Source: Bryobacteraceae bacterium (lineage in GTDB: Bacteria; Acidobacteriota; Terriglobia; Bryobacterales; Bryobacteraceae). Taken from it: a stretch of DNA of 61,682 nucleotides. How positions within the stretch are numbered: position 1 is the first letter of the stretch; each line of letters starts with the position of its first letter. The DNA lies in contig JABAQT010000019.1 in NCBI GenBank assembly GCA_019187195.1, positions 1 to 61,682 of the forward strand. The letters are read 5' to 3'. Of the stretch, positions 32,027 through 41,037 are shown piece by piece. Made by a program: the position numbers and the translations under genes. The notes beneath the pieces are model-generated. The model searched no databases. It was given only the letters and a program-made list of their open reading frames with translations, and was not told the origin of the DNA.

Positions 32027-34240
32027 ATGCGTCTTCGCCATCTGAGCTTTCTGCTCTTCGCCGCCGTGCTCTATCCGCAGGCTCAACAGCAGCCGCCAAC
32101 CGCCGCTCCGCCCGGGGCTCCGATGGTGCTCGATCTGCCCAATGCTTCGCTCACCGACGTCATCGACATTCTGGCGCGGCGTCTGAAGATCAACTATATC
32201 CTCGACCCGAGAATCAAGGGCAGCGTCATCATCCATACTTACGGAGAAATTCGGGGCGTGGAAGTGCGATCTCTGCTTGAGACGATTCTCCGCATCAACG
32301 GGGCGGCGATGGTGCAGGTTGGCGGCATCTACCGCATTGTCCCGATCGCCGAGGTGAGCCGCCTGCCGCTCAAGCCGCAGACCACCACGAATCCGCAGGA
32401 CATTCCGGAAGACGAGCGCATGTCGCTGAACCTGGTCTTTCTCAAGTATGCGCAGGTGGCGGACATGGTGAAGTTGCTCGAGCCGTTCCGCGGTGAAGGG
32501 TCTTCCGTATCCACATACGAGCCGGCCAATCTGTTATTGATTCTGGATAATAACCGCAACCTGCGGCGCACGATGGAACTGGTTTCGCTCTTCGACAGCG
32601 AGACGTTCGCGAGTAAGCGCGTGCGGCTGTTTGAGACGAAGAACGGGCGGCCGTCGGACATCACCAAGGAACTCGACGCGGTGTTCAAGGCGTACGCGAT
32701 GAGTGAGAAGAACAGCTCCATCAGGTTCCTCGCCGTTGACCGGATCAACACGATTATCGCCGTGGCTCCGAATCCGGGGGTCTTCGAGGAAGTGGAACGC
32801 TGGATCAAGAAACTGGACGTGCCCGTGAAAAGCACCACGGGCTCGACGGACAACTATGTATACCGCGTGAAGTATGGCCAGGCGTTCATGCTCTCGATGG
32901 CGATCATGCAGTTGTATGGCGGTCTCAACTACGGCTGGAACATGGGAATGATGGGGATGATGGGCATGGGGATGGGCGGTATGGGCTACGGCGGATTCGG
33001 TGGGATGGGTTATGGAGGGATGGGATACGGCGGAATGGGCTACGGGGGAATGGGTTACGGAGGGATGGGCTACGGCGGCATGGGTTATGGGGGCATGGGG
33101 TATGGAGGGATGGGATACGGCGGGATGGGCTATGGAGGGATGGGTTATGGGGGAATGGGCTATGGCGGCATGGGCTATGGCATGCCCTCCTATGGCGGCG
33201 GCGGCGTACTTCCGCAAAGCGCTTCCACCGCGGTTCCGCTGACTACGCCCGCCGCCACCTCCACGCCGCCTCCGGCGGGAACTGACCTGACAGGCTCCTA
33301 CCTTGGCGGCGCTGCTCCGGGCGCGCAGAACGCGAACATTCCACGCGTCGTTCCGAATCCTTTCGACAATACGCTCCTCATCCAGGCCAAGCCGGCGGAA
33401 TACGACCAGATTCTGCGGCTGCTCGAGAAGCTGGACGTGCCGCCGCGACAGGTGTTGATCGAGGCGCGGATCTATGAAGTGCAGCTCACGGGCGACTTCG
33501 CGAGCGGCGTGCAGGCGTTCCTGCAGAACCGCTCGGCGGGGCGGGAGAACAACAAAGGCATCATTCAGGCGACCATGAATGGGCTGACGACCACGCTTCA
33601 GACGGCGCACCTGGTGGGCCAGACGAAAGAACTGTTGACCTTCCTCTCGGCGCAGGAATCCACGGGGCGCGCGAAGACGATTTCCGCCCCGTCCGTGATC
33701 GCCACCGACAGCATCCCGGCATTGGTGAACGTGGGCGAGGAAGTGCCCACTCTCAGCGCCACGACGCCGAGCGGCATCCAGACGGGTGGAAACTCAGTCT
33801 TCGCCAACAGCATTACGAACCGCAATGCCGGCGTCACGCTGCAGATTCTCGCGCGCGTGATTCCGAGCGGAATCGTCACGCTGATGATCAACCAGGAAGT
33901 GAGCAGCGCGGTGCCGCCCCAGGCATCGGCGAGCATTCAATCCCCATCCTTCAGCAAGCGGAATGTCAACACGCAGGTAACGGTCCAGGACGGCGACACC
34001 GTGGCGATTGCGGGGATCATCCAGGAGACCAACAGCGAAGGCAGTTCGGGGATTCCCGGTCTGCACCGTCTGCCGATTATTGGAGCGGCGTTTGGCAACC
34101 GCACCTACAAGAAGGCGCGGACGGAGCTGATTGTATTCATGACCCCGCGGGTGATCTACGACACCAATGAATTGACCGAGGCAAGCGAAGAATTGAAAGG
34201 CCGTCTGCGCCGGGTACAGCGGCTGATCAAGGAACGCTGA
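32027..34240 (+). CDS. gspD: Type II secretion outer-membrane secretin GspD
   Basis: The 737-residue secretin has a signal peptide (LSFLLFAAVLYPQA), then an N0 domain (VLDLPNASLTDVIDILARRL). Two or three N domains follow (LVFLKYAQVADMVKLLEPF; VNTIIAVAPNP-like RINTIIAVAPNPGVFEEVERWIKKLDVP). The C-terminal secretin core has VPTLSATTPSG, GVTLQILARVIPSG and IPGLHRLPIIGAAFG. An array of MGYGG units (residues 327-385) interrupts the domain before the core. The ATG at 32027 gives MRLRHLSFLLF, with the long upstream open frame judged a shadow. It would form the gated channel through which the exported enzymes leave. It is the last gene of the cluster. Confidence 0.93.
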   Translation: MRLRHLSFLLFAAVLYPQAQQQPPTAAPPGAPMVLDLPNASLTDVIDILARRLKINYILDPRIKGSVIIHTYGEIRGVEVRSLLETILRINGAAMVQVGGIYRIVPIAEVSRLPLKPQTTTNPQDIPEDERMSLNLVFLKYAQVADMVKLLEPFRGEGSSVSTYEPANLLLILDNNRNLRRTMELVSLFDSETFASKRVRLFETKNGRPSDITKELDAVFKAYAMSEKNSSIRFLAVDRINTIIAVAPNPGVFEEVERWIKKLDVPVKSTTGSTDNYVYRVKYGQAFMLSMAIMQLYGGLNYGWNMGMMGMMGMGMGGMGYGGFGGMGYGGMGYGGMGYGGMGYGGMGYGGMGYGGMGYGGMGYGGMGYGGMGYGGMGYGGMGYGMPSYGGGGVLPQSASTAVPLTTPAATSTPPPAGTDLTGSYLGGAAPGAQNANIPRVVPNPFDNTLLIQAKPAEYDQILRLLEKLDVPPRQVLIEARIYEVQLTGDFASGVQAFLQNRSAGRENNKGIIQATMNGLTTTLQTAHLVGQTKELLTFLSAQESTGRAKTISAPSVIATDSIPALVNVGEEVPTLSATTPSGIQTGGNSVFANSITNRNAGVTLQILARVIPSGIVTLMINQEVSSAVPPQASASIQSPSFSKRNVNTQVTVQDGDTVAIAGIIQETNSEGSSGIPGLHRLPIIGAAFGNRTYKKARTELIVFMTPRVIYDTNELTEASEELKGRLRRVQRLIKER
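33005..33181 (+). repeat. 12 tandem 15-bp units encoding MGYGG inside gspD
   Basis: Twelve in-frame units (the last one lacking its final Gly) encode MGYGG at residues 327-385 of GspD. Third codon positions vary between units (GGA/GGG/GGC, TAT/TAC), while the amino acids do not. This points to selection on the peptide rather than recent slippage. It sits in the N3-like domain before the secretin core, preceded by Met/Gly-rich sequence and an earlier MGYGGFGG. Confidence 0.95.
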
Positions 34241-34417
34241 TTCGCCGGGATAATTCGCGGCGGCGGGCCTCATCGATCCGACAGGTCCTGATCGGGACGG
34301 GGAGCCACGGCCCGCTTCCGCTTCGCCGGCAGTGTTGACAGGTGGGCCCCCCGGTTGCAGCGACCCCCGTATCGTGATACCGTTCACCCAGTAATCGATT
34401 ATTTTGGGGAAGGGGTC

Positions 34418-37400
34418 ATGACCAAAACCATCTCGATTTTCCGTTTATTGATGTCCCTCTTCGTTCTGCCGCTCATGGTGTGGGCGCAGTCGGAACGCGG
34501 TACTATTCTCGGAACGGTCAAGGATTCGACCGGCGCTGTCATCATCGGCGCGAAAGTTCAGGTCACAAATACAAGCACGGGGCTCTCCGTGTCACTAACC
34601 ACGAACGACGCCGGTGAATTCGTCGCCACCAGCCTCCAGGTGGGTATCTATACGCTGCGCGTCGAACGGGAAGGGTTCCGGCCTTCCTCCACCGCGGGAA
34701 TCACGGTCAATGCGGCTACAACCATCCGCAATGACGTAACGCTCGAATTGGGAGCCACCGCCACGGCCGTGGAAGTGCAGGCGAACGCCGTGCAACTTGC
34801 CACGGAGAACGCCAAGTCCAGCGCGGCTGTCACAAACAAGATGGTGGATGAACTTCCGCTGGTGGTGAGCGGCAGCCTGCGCAGTCCTTTCGACCTCGCG
34901 GCTCTGACGCCCGAATCGAAGAACCTCGGCGGCGACAACGGCTTCATGCTCGGCGGAGGACAAGCCGCCAGCTATGGGACCAACCTTGACGGCATCTCCG
35001 CCAACACCGCCCGGGCGCTGCAACAAAGCTGGGTTGCCACAAACGCCCCCTCGCTCGAAGCCATCACGGAGTTCACGGTGGACTCGAACGGTTTCAAGGC
35101 CGAGTTCGGCCATGCCGGCGGCGGCGTCATGAACTTCGTCTCGAAGGGCGGCACCAACGAGTTTCACGGCTCGGCTTATGAATTTCTGCGCAATAACACT
35201 TTCGACGCCAACAATTTTTTCAACAACCGCGCGGGAATTCCCATTCCCATATACAAGCAGAGCGACTTTGGCGCCAGCTTCGGCGGACCGATTCTCATCC
35301 CCAAGGTTTATTCCGGAAAGAACAAGAGCTTCTTCTTCGCTTCGTTTGAGGGCTTCCGCAACCGCGCCGGGGCCACGGGTTTCACGCGATCCGTCCCCGC
35401 GCCGGAGATGCTGAGCGGCGATTTCTCGAATTGGGTGGACGCGGCCGGCAGGCAGCTTCCCATTTACGACCCGACCACGCAGGTGCGCAACGCGGATGGC
35501 AGCTACACGCGCGCTCCGTTTGCCGGCAACAGGATTCCCCAGAGCATGTTCGACCCCATCTCGGTGAAGGCGCTGGCGGCCTACACGGCCAACGGCACGC
35601 TGAAGCCGAACACGGGCGCCGTGCCGGGCACTATCGGCTACGTCAACAACAACTACTATGTCGCCAACGGCACCAACGTCAACCCAAACACCAAGATCAG
35701 CGTCAAGGGCGACCATATCTTCAACGATAAGCACCGCATCTCGGGCTACTATGGATACAATCGCAGGTCGATGGAGCCGGGTCCCAACGGGCCGCCGACC
35801 CTGCCCGGGCTCTATTCGAACTACAACGACCTCCAACAGAACAGCGATGTATTCCGCTTCAGTTGGGATTGGACGATGAGTCCCACGAAACTCAACCACT
35901 TCTATGCCGGCGGCAACAACTGGCGTGAAAACCACGATCCGCCACAGGCCACCGTCAAGAGCGGCATCAACTGGAAAGACAAGGTGTGTCTCGGCAACGT
36001 GCCGGACTGCGCCCAGAACCTGCTCAACCTCGATTTCGGAGATATCACGGGCTGGGGCGGCAGAGCCAACAACGGCAGTGAGAACACAATCTACGGTTAC
36101 AATGACGACTTCACGTGGGTGAAGGGCGCCCACACCATCAAGTTCGGCGGCCAGTTCCAACTGACGCACTACAATGGCTTCGGACGGCAGTGCGTATCCG
36201 GCTGCGCCGCCTTCAGCTACCTCAACACGGGAGTTCCCAACAGCAACAACCCTGCGTTGGGGGGCTCCTCGTTCGCCTCCTTCCTGCTTGGCTACGCCAA
36301 TGGCGGCCAGATCGACACCATCCGGTTCATCGGCCAGCAATGGCCTTCTTACGCGGGCTACGTTCAGGATGACTGGCGCGTGAACAGCAAGCTGACGGTA
36401 AACTACGGGCTCCGGTGGGAGGTGCAGATGCCGCCCACGGGCCTCGAGGACCGCTGGAGCGACTTTTCACCGACCAGGCCGAACCCGCGGGCGGGCAACA
36501 TCCCCGGGGCGTTGATCTATGCGGGCACGGGCGAGGGCCGTGAAGGCACGCGCACGCTCGCCGATTCGTGGTTCCACGGCTTTGGCCCGCGCCTGGGCTT
36601 CGCCTACCAGGTCTCCGCCAACACGGTTGTCCGCTCTTCCTACGGCCGCTCCTTCGGAGCCGTCACCACGGTCACGGGTTCTTCGCACTTCCGCGGGTTT
36701 ACGCAGACATACGGCGTTCCCGACCAGGGGACCAACGGCATCCTGCCGAACATGATCCTGAAGAATGGCTTTCCAGACTATCCCATACCACCGTTCATCG
36801 ACCCGTCCTTCTCGAACAAGGACAGCATGCCGTGGTTCCAGGGCAGGGAAGCGACGCGGTTGCCGGAGCAGAACTTCTGGAATCTTTCCATCCAGCACCA
36901 GCTTTCGGGAAGCACCATTCTCGAGGTGTCCTACAACGGCATGGCCGGGTCACACCTGCAAACGCAGTTGTTGAACTATAACCAACTGGATCCGAAGCTG
37001 CTCAGTCAATACGGCTACTCGTTGATGAACAGTCTCATTACGTCTCCGGCGGCGGTGGCGGCCGGGTTCCGGAGTCCGTACCCGACTTTCGCCCAGAGCA
37101 CCTGCATTTCGAAAGACGCCTGCTGGGGGAGCGGCGCGACGGTGGCGCGCGCGCTGCGTCCCTTCCCGCAGTACTCGGCCATTGATACTTACACCGGCGG
37201 CGGCGACCACAGTGGCCATTCCAGCTATCACGCGGCCATCTTCCGCGTCGAGCGCCGCTATGCCAAGGGAATCACGGTCCAGGCCTCGTATGTGCTCTCG
37301 AAGATTCTCACCGATTCCGACAGCTACTGGGGCAGCGGAACGGCGATCGACCACTTCAACCGCGGACTCGAAAAGTCCATCGGACAGTTCGACATCACCC

Positions 37401-37990
37401 ACAACATGAAGATCTCCGCCATTTGGGAACTGCCGTTCGGCAAGGGCAAGAGCATGCTCAACAAAGGGCCCGCCGCCGCCATTCTCGGCAACTGGCGCAT
37501 CAGTGGAGTCGGATTTTATGCAAGCGGCCAACCGCTTGGGCTGGGCACGTCAGTGGGAACGCCGACGGTGCTCTTTGCCGCGGGCAACCGTCCGCTCATC
37601 TCCACCTACGACGGGTGGCGCGCGCCCACCAAGGGCGGCAGCTTCGATCCTTCCATCGATACGTTCGTTCAGCCCGCGTCGTTTTTCCCGGCGCAGGTGG
37701 GAACGCAGTTTGCCGGCACAACTCAGTACTTCGGCAACATGACCCGTTACAATCCGAAGTTCCGCCAGTTCCCCAACTACACGGAGAATATTTCGCTGAC
37801 CAAGAGCTTCCCGCTCTATGAGCGCATCCGCCTGGATTTCCGCGCGGAAGCGTTCAACGTGTTCAACCGTGTCCGTTTCGGAACAGGATCGCTTCAAATC
37901 CAGAGCCAGCAGTTCGGCGTTCTCACCTCGAGCGGCGATCTGTTGAATACGCCCAGACAGTTGCAGTTAGCCTTGAAGCTGTACTTCTGA
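34418..37990 (+). CDS. TonB-dependent receptor with N-terminal carboxypeptidase-regulatory-like domain (receptor 1)
   Basis: The 1190-residue protein starts with a signal peptide (LLMSLFVLPLMVWAQ). An Ig-like regulatory domain (GTILGTVKDSTGAVIIGAKVQVTNTSTG, about residues 25-110) follows, then a plug (ENAKSSAAVTNKMVDELPL, GGTNEFHGSAYEFLRNNTFDANNFF) and a large beta barrel ending LQLALKLYF. Terminal Phe is the outer-membrane assembly signal. This Oar-like class imports large or complex nutrients, often without a SusD partner (none is seen). The ATG at 34418 has GGGGAAGGGG upstream. A terminator follows. Substrate is unknown; position behind gspD suggests a coupled export-import role, but it may be chance. 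Confidence 0.93.
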   Translation: MTKTISIFRLLMSLFVLPLMVWAQSERGTILGTVKDSTGAVIIGAKVQVTNTSTGLSVSLTTNDAGEFVATSLQVGIYTLRVEREGFRPSSTAGITVNAATTIRNDVTLELGATATAVEVQANAVQLATENAKSSAAVTNKMVDELPLVVSGSLRSPFDLAALTPESKNLGGDNGFMLGGGQAASYGTNLDGISANTARALQQSWVATNAPSLEAITEFTVDSNGFKAEFGHAGGGVMNFVSKGGTNEFHGSAYEFLRNNTFDANNFFNNRAGIPIPIYKQSDFGASFGGPILIPKVYSGKNKSFFFASFEGFRNRAGATGFTRSVPAPEMLSGDFSNWVDAAGRQLPIYDPTTQVRNADGSYTRAPFAGNRIPQSMFDPISVKALAAYTANGTLKPNTGAVPGTIGYVNNNYYVANGTNVNPNTKISVKGDHIFNDKHRISGYYGYNRRSMEPGPNGPPTLPGLYSNYNDLQQNSDVFRFSWDWTMSPTKLNHFYAGGNNWRENHDPPQATVKSGINWKDKVCLGNVPDCAQNLLNLDFGDITGWGGRANNGSENTIYGYNDDFTWVKGAHTIKFGGQFQLTHYNGFGRQCVSGCAAFSYLNTGVPNSNNPALGGSSFASFLLGYANGGQIDTIRFIGQQWPSYAGYVQDDWRVNSKLTVNYGLRWEVQMPPTGLEDRWSDFSPTRPNPRAGNIPGALIYAGTGEGREGTRTLADSWFHGFGPRLGFAYQVSANTVVRSSYGRSFGAVTTVTGSSHFRGFTQTYGVPDQGTNGILPNMILKNGFPDYPIPPFIDPSFSNKDSMPWFQGREATRLPEQNFWNLSIQHQLSGSTILEVSYNGMAGSHLQTQLLNYNQLDPKLLSQYGYSLMNSLITSPAAVAAGFRSPYPTFAQSTCISKDACWGSGATVARALRPFPQYSAIDTYTGGGDHSGHSSYHAAIFRVERRYAKGITVQASYVLSKILTDSDSYWGSGTAIDHFNRGLEKSIGQFDITHNMKISAIWELPFGKGKSMLNKGPAAAILGNWRISGVGFYASGQPLGLGTSVGTPTVLFAAGNRPLISTYDGWRAPTKGGSFDPSIDTFVQPASFFPAQVGTQFAGTTQYFGNMTRYNPKFRQFPNYTENISLTKSFPLYERIRLDFRAEAFNVFNRVRFGTGSLQIQSQQFGVLTSSGDLLNTPRQLQLALKLYF

Positions 37991-38006
37991 GGTTCGCTCC
38001 CTCATG

Positions 38007-38036
38007 GGGGCGGCTCTCCCGGAGCCGCCCCTGTTT
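38007..38036 (+). terminator. Intrinsic terminator of TonB receptor 1
   Basis: GGGGCGGCTC (38007-38016) and GAGCCGCCCC (38022-38031) form a perfect 10-bp stem around the loop TCCCG, followed by TGTTT. It lies 16 bases after the receptor stop and touches the end of the opposite AhpD-like gene. Confidence 0.85.
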
Positions 38037-38425
38037 CAGCGGTAGCGCTCGTCCACCTGTACGCGATATCCGTTGGCCAGCCGGTTGGTTTCGTTCGCCA
38101 AGCCGATGATCGCCATCAACTCTCCGAACATCTCGTCCGTCATCCCCTTCGTCCGCGCCGAGGCCGTGTGGGTCGCAATGCAGTATTCGCAATTGTTCGT
38201 TACGCTGACGGCAATGTAGATCATCTCGCGCGTTACCGGATCGAGCGCGCCCGGCGCGCCCATCAGCGTCTTCACCCGCTCCCAGGTGCGCTGCAACGTG
38301 GGTGGATGATGCGCGATCACCTTCCACAGATTGTTGATGTAATCCGTCTTCCGCGACGCCATGATGTCGTCATACACGGCACGCACCTCAGGCGAGGCGT
38401 CGTCATATTCAATGAGTGGAATCAT
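38036..38425 (-). CDS. AhpD-like alkylhydroperoxidase/carboxymuconolactone decarboxylase family protein
   Basis: The 129-residue protein has the AhpD motif NCEYCIATHTASARTKGM with the CxxC pair and following His, preceded by VIAHHPPTLQRTWERVKTLMG. This alone makes the assignment. Members reduce peroxides through the CxxC or act as decarboxylases. The ATG at 38425 gives MIPLIEYDDASPEV, the typical start for the subfamily. It follows the BNR-like gene by 43 bases and could share its transcript. No partner AhpC is nearby. Confidence 0.9.
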   Translation of the reverse strand: MIPLIEYDDASPEVRAVYDDIMASRKTDYINNLWKVIAHHPPTLQRTWERVKTLMGAPGALDPVTREMIYIAVSVTNNCEYCIATHTASARTKGMTDEMFGELMAIIGLANETNRLANGYRVQVDERYR

Positions 38426-38468
38426 AGCGCCCTCAGTGTAGCGCCGTCGTCCGCCCCGCGGCAGGAGG

Positions 38469-39635
38469 TCAATAATAGATGGCGAACGTCCCATCCGCGC
38501 GCGCGGCGGCGGATCCGAAACTCCACACGGGCACTCCGGCCACGCTGCGCTTTTCCCCGATTGCATTCCCATCCCGGTCAAACAACTGCCAGGCCAGCGA
38601 ACCGCCGCGCTTCCATCCCGTTCCTTCCGTCCAGACGAGCAGCGTTTCCCCCTTCGCATTCCTCGCCACGCGCGGATGCTTGCGCCCTTTCCCTTCGCCC
38701 GGCGCCGCAACCGGCCTTGCCACCCGATCCTCTTTCACCTCTCCGTAATACACCTGCCCGCCGGTCTCCCACGCGGCCACGGCCGCGCCCCGGCTCTCCG
38801 CGAACGACATGCTGCTCATTGGACACGCGTTGATCTCCCAGCGCTGCACCAGTGAACCATGAAAGCTTTTCCCATCGTCCTCCGAGGCCAGCAGATAAAT
38901 GTCGCGGTGAATCTCCCGAGTGGCCGAGCGGTAGAGAGCCAGCAGTTTTCCCTCATGCGTGCTGAACATCGACATGCCGCAGCATCCGCAAGCGCCTGTC
39001 GGCTCCTTCCAGGCCGCGATTTCCGGACGAAACGTCTTTCCGCCGTCGTGGGACTCCGCCACCCAAACGCGCCTTCCCGCTTCGCCCTTCTCCGCGTTCC
39101 TCTCCTTGCCATGCCAGGCGACATACACATTCCCCTCCGCATCCGCCGCCAATGTGCCTCCACCATCCAGGCCAAATGTGCGCGTCATCAGGTTGCGCTG
39201 CGGCTCGAATGCCGTTCCCTCGTCATTCATCCTTGCATAGAGCATCGGGCTGCCCGGTTTTCCGGACTCGGGGTTCACCATGCCTTGTGGCAACGCGCTG
39301 TTCGAACCGTTCCATGCCACATGCACGCGTCCATTCCGGCCGATGGCGATCTGTCCTCCGCGAATGGTTCCCATGGCAATGGCGCTCCCGGGCTGCGAGT
39401 TCACCCGCAACGGCTTCGAGAACTCTCCCGGCGGCCCCGCCTGAACATAGTAGAGGTCTCCTCCCTTGGGGTCGCCCTGGAAGTACAGCATGTGAATCCT
39501 GCCATCCATCCCTTCGACCACCTGCGGCTGGATGCCGCCCTCCGGGACTCGCGACAAAGAAACCACGGGCGGTTTCCCAGCCATCACCATCACCGCCATT
39601 ACCGGCAGCGAAGCCAGAAACACGGCACGGCTCAT
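38469..39635 (-). CDS. Secreted BNR/sialidase-like beta-propeller protein
   Basis: A signal peptide (VFLASLPVMAVMVMAG) precedes a repetitive beta-strand protein of about 370 residues. It has two Asp-box-like motifs (SHDGGKTF, SEDDGKSF) and a propeller-type repeat pattern (GTLAADAEGNVYVAWHG, ARNAKGETLLVWTEG). A short cysteine cluster GACGCCGMSMF sits in the middle, unusual for the fold. Exo-sialidases use this fold, but catalytic Arg/Tyr residues could not be assigned, so enzyme activity is open. The ATG at 39635 has AGGAGG 6 bases upstream; the ATG at 39638 is too close to it. It follows ntrX by 28 bases. Confidence 0.75.
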   Translation of the reverse strand: MSRAVFLASLPVMAVMVMAGKPPVVSLSRVPEGGIQPQVVEGMDGRIHMLYFQGDPKGGDLYYVQAGPPGEFSKPLRVNSQPGSAIAMGTIRGGQIAIGRNGRVHVAWNGSNSALPQGMVNPESGKPGSPMLYARMNDEGTAFEPQRNLMTRTFGLDGGGTLAADAEGNVYVAWHGKERNAEKGEAGRRVWVAESHDGGKTFRPEIAAWKEPTGACGCCGMSMFSTHEGKLLALYRSATREIHRDIYLLASEDDGKSFHGSLVQRWEINACPMSSMSFAESRGAAVAAWETGGQVYYGEVKEDRVARPVAAPGEGKGRKHPRVARNAKGETLLVWTEGTGWKRGGSLAWQLFDRDGNAIGEKRSVAGVPVWSFGSAAARADGTFAIYY

Positions 39636-39663
39636 CATCTACCTCCTGTTCTTCTCTCCCGTC

Positions 39664-41037
39664 CTACGAACGCGGCTCCGTGGAGGCGATTCCCAATGCC
39701 TTCATCTTGCGATACAGATTGCTGCGCTCGAGCCCGAGCAACTCCGCCGTTCGCGACACGTTCCCCTTCGTCTCCTCGAGTTTTTTCAGGATGTACTCGC
39801 GCTCCGCCGCTTCCCGCACCTCAGCCAGGCTGCCGAAGAAATCGAGCGGCCGCTCGAACACCGAACGCCTTGCCGGATTCAGCGGGATATGCCGCGCGTC
39901 GACACGCACCTGCGGATTCATGATCACAATCCGTTCCATCAGGTTTTTCAGTTCGCGCACGTTCCCCGGCCAGTGATAATCCTGCAACACTCCGTAGGCT
40001 TCCGGCGTCAGCTCCTTGTGCTTCCGCCCGTAGGCGCTTGCGAACTCGTTCAGAAAATGGTTCGCGAGCAGCGGGATATCTTCCACGCGCTCGCGCAAGG
40101 GGGGCACGCTGAACGGTATCACGTTCAGGCGGTAGAACAGGTCCTCGCGGAAATTGCCGCGCTCGATCTCACGCTCGAGATTCTTGTTCGTCGCCGCGAT
40201 CACCCGCACGTCCACGCGCACAAACTCCGAAGCTCCCACCGGCTCGAAGCGCTGCTCCTCGAGGGCCCGCAGCACCTTGGCCTGAGTCTTCAGGCTCATG
40301 TCGCCCACTTCGTCCAGGAATAGCGTGCCGCCGTGCGCTTTCTCGAACTTGCCCGTCTTGTCCTCCGCCGCCCCGGAGAAGCTGCCTTTGCGGTGGCCGA
40401 ACAGTTCGCTTTCGATGAGATCCTCTGGAATGGTGGCGCAGTTGATCTCGACGAACGGCTCGGCGGCGCGCGGACTCAATGCGTGGATGGCATGAGCCAC
40501 CAGTTCCTTGCCCGCGCCGCTCTCCCCATATATCAATACTCGTCCGTTGGTCGACGCCATCAGCCGCAACTGCTGCCGCAGCGCCTTCACGGGCACGCTG
40601 TTGCCGATGATCTCCGGCCCCGGCCCGCTTTCCTGCTTCAGCCGCTGCACCTCGAGTTCCAGGCGGTGCTGCTGGATGGCGTTCTTTAGCGTAATGCTGA
40701 TCTTCTGAATGCTCAGCGGCTTCTCGAGAAAATCGAAAGCCCCCATCTTGGTGGCCTTAACAGCGGTCTCGATGGTTCCGTGTCCGCTGATCATCACCAC
40801 CGTCGGACGGTCCTCGATGGGAATCTCCTGCACCCGCAGCAACGCCTCGAGCCCATCCATTCCCGGCAGCCAGATATCCAGCAGGACCACGTCGTAGGAG
40901 TGGCGCACGAGTTCCTCGAGCGCTTCCTCGGCCGTCTCGAGGCAATTCGCTTCGTAGCCCTCGTCCTCGAGAACCCCCTTCAGAGATTGCCGGATCCCGG
41001 GCTCGTCATCGACGACGAGAATGCGATGGCGCTTCAT
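39664..41037 (-). CDS. NtrX/NtrC-family sigma-54-dependent response regulator
   Basis: The 457-residue protein has a receiver domain (ILVVDDEPGIRQ; phospho-acceptor Asp54 in VVLLDIWLPGMDG; Lys in FLEKPLS). An AAA+ domain has Walker A GESGAGKELVAHAIH and Walker B GGTLFLDEVGDM, and a Fis-type HTH follows (NVSRTAELLGLERSNLYRKMKALG). The GAFTGA loop that contacts sigma-54 reads GSFSGA, so interaction with sigma-54 may be altered. The ATG at 41037 overlaps the sensor gene stop by 4 bases. The name NtrX is used because the sensor has the NtrY-type domain order. Confidence 0.9.
   Translation of the reverse strand: MKRHRILVVDDEPGIRQSLKGVLEDEGYEANCLETAEEALEELVRHSYDVVLLDIWLPGMDGLEALLRVQEIPIEDRPTVVMISGHGTIETAVKATKMGAFDFLEKPLSIQKISITLKNAIQQHRLELEVQRLKQESGPGPEIIGNSVPVKALRQQLRLMASTNGRVLIYGESGAGKELVAHAIHALSPRAAEPFVEINCATIPEDLIESELFGHRKGSFSGAAEDKTGKFEKAHGGTLFLDEVGDMSLKTQAKVLRALEEQRFEPVGASEFVRVDVRVIAATNKNLEREIERGNFREDLFYRLNVIPFSVPPLRERVEDIPLLANHFLNEFASAYGRKHKELTPEAYGVLQDYHWPGNVRELKNLMERIVIMNPQVRVDARHIPLNPARRSVFERPLDFFGSLAEVREAAEREYILKKLEETKGNVSRTAELLGLERSNLYRKMKALGIASTEPRS

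Noticed and set aside
33005..33181. Tandem 15-bp repeats as a possible CRISPR-like array
   Set aside because: Units are contiguous, in frame and without spacers; they encode MGYGG.
32534..33610. A minus-strand frame with HAIAHAAIAHSP-type repeats
   Set aside because: The repeats are only the complement of the MGYGG array in gspD, not an independent protein.
34595..36340. A 581-codon minus-strand open frame across TonB receptor 1
   Set aside because: It is Val/Gly-rich, opposite a receptor with clear plug and barrel motifs; a shadow frame.
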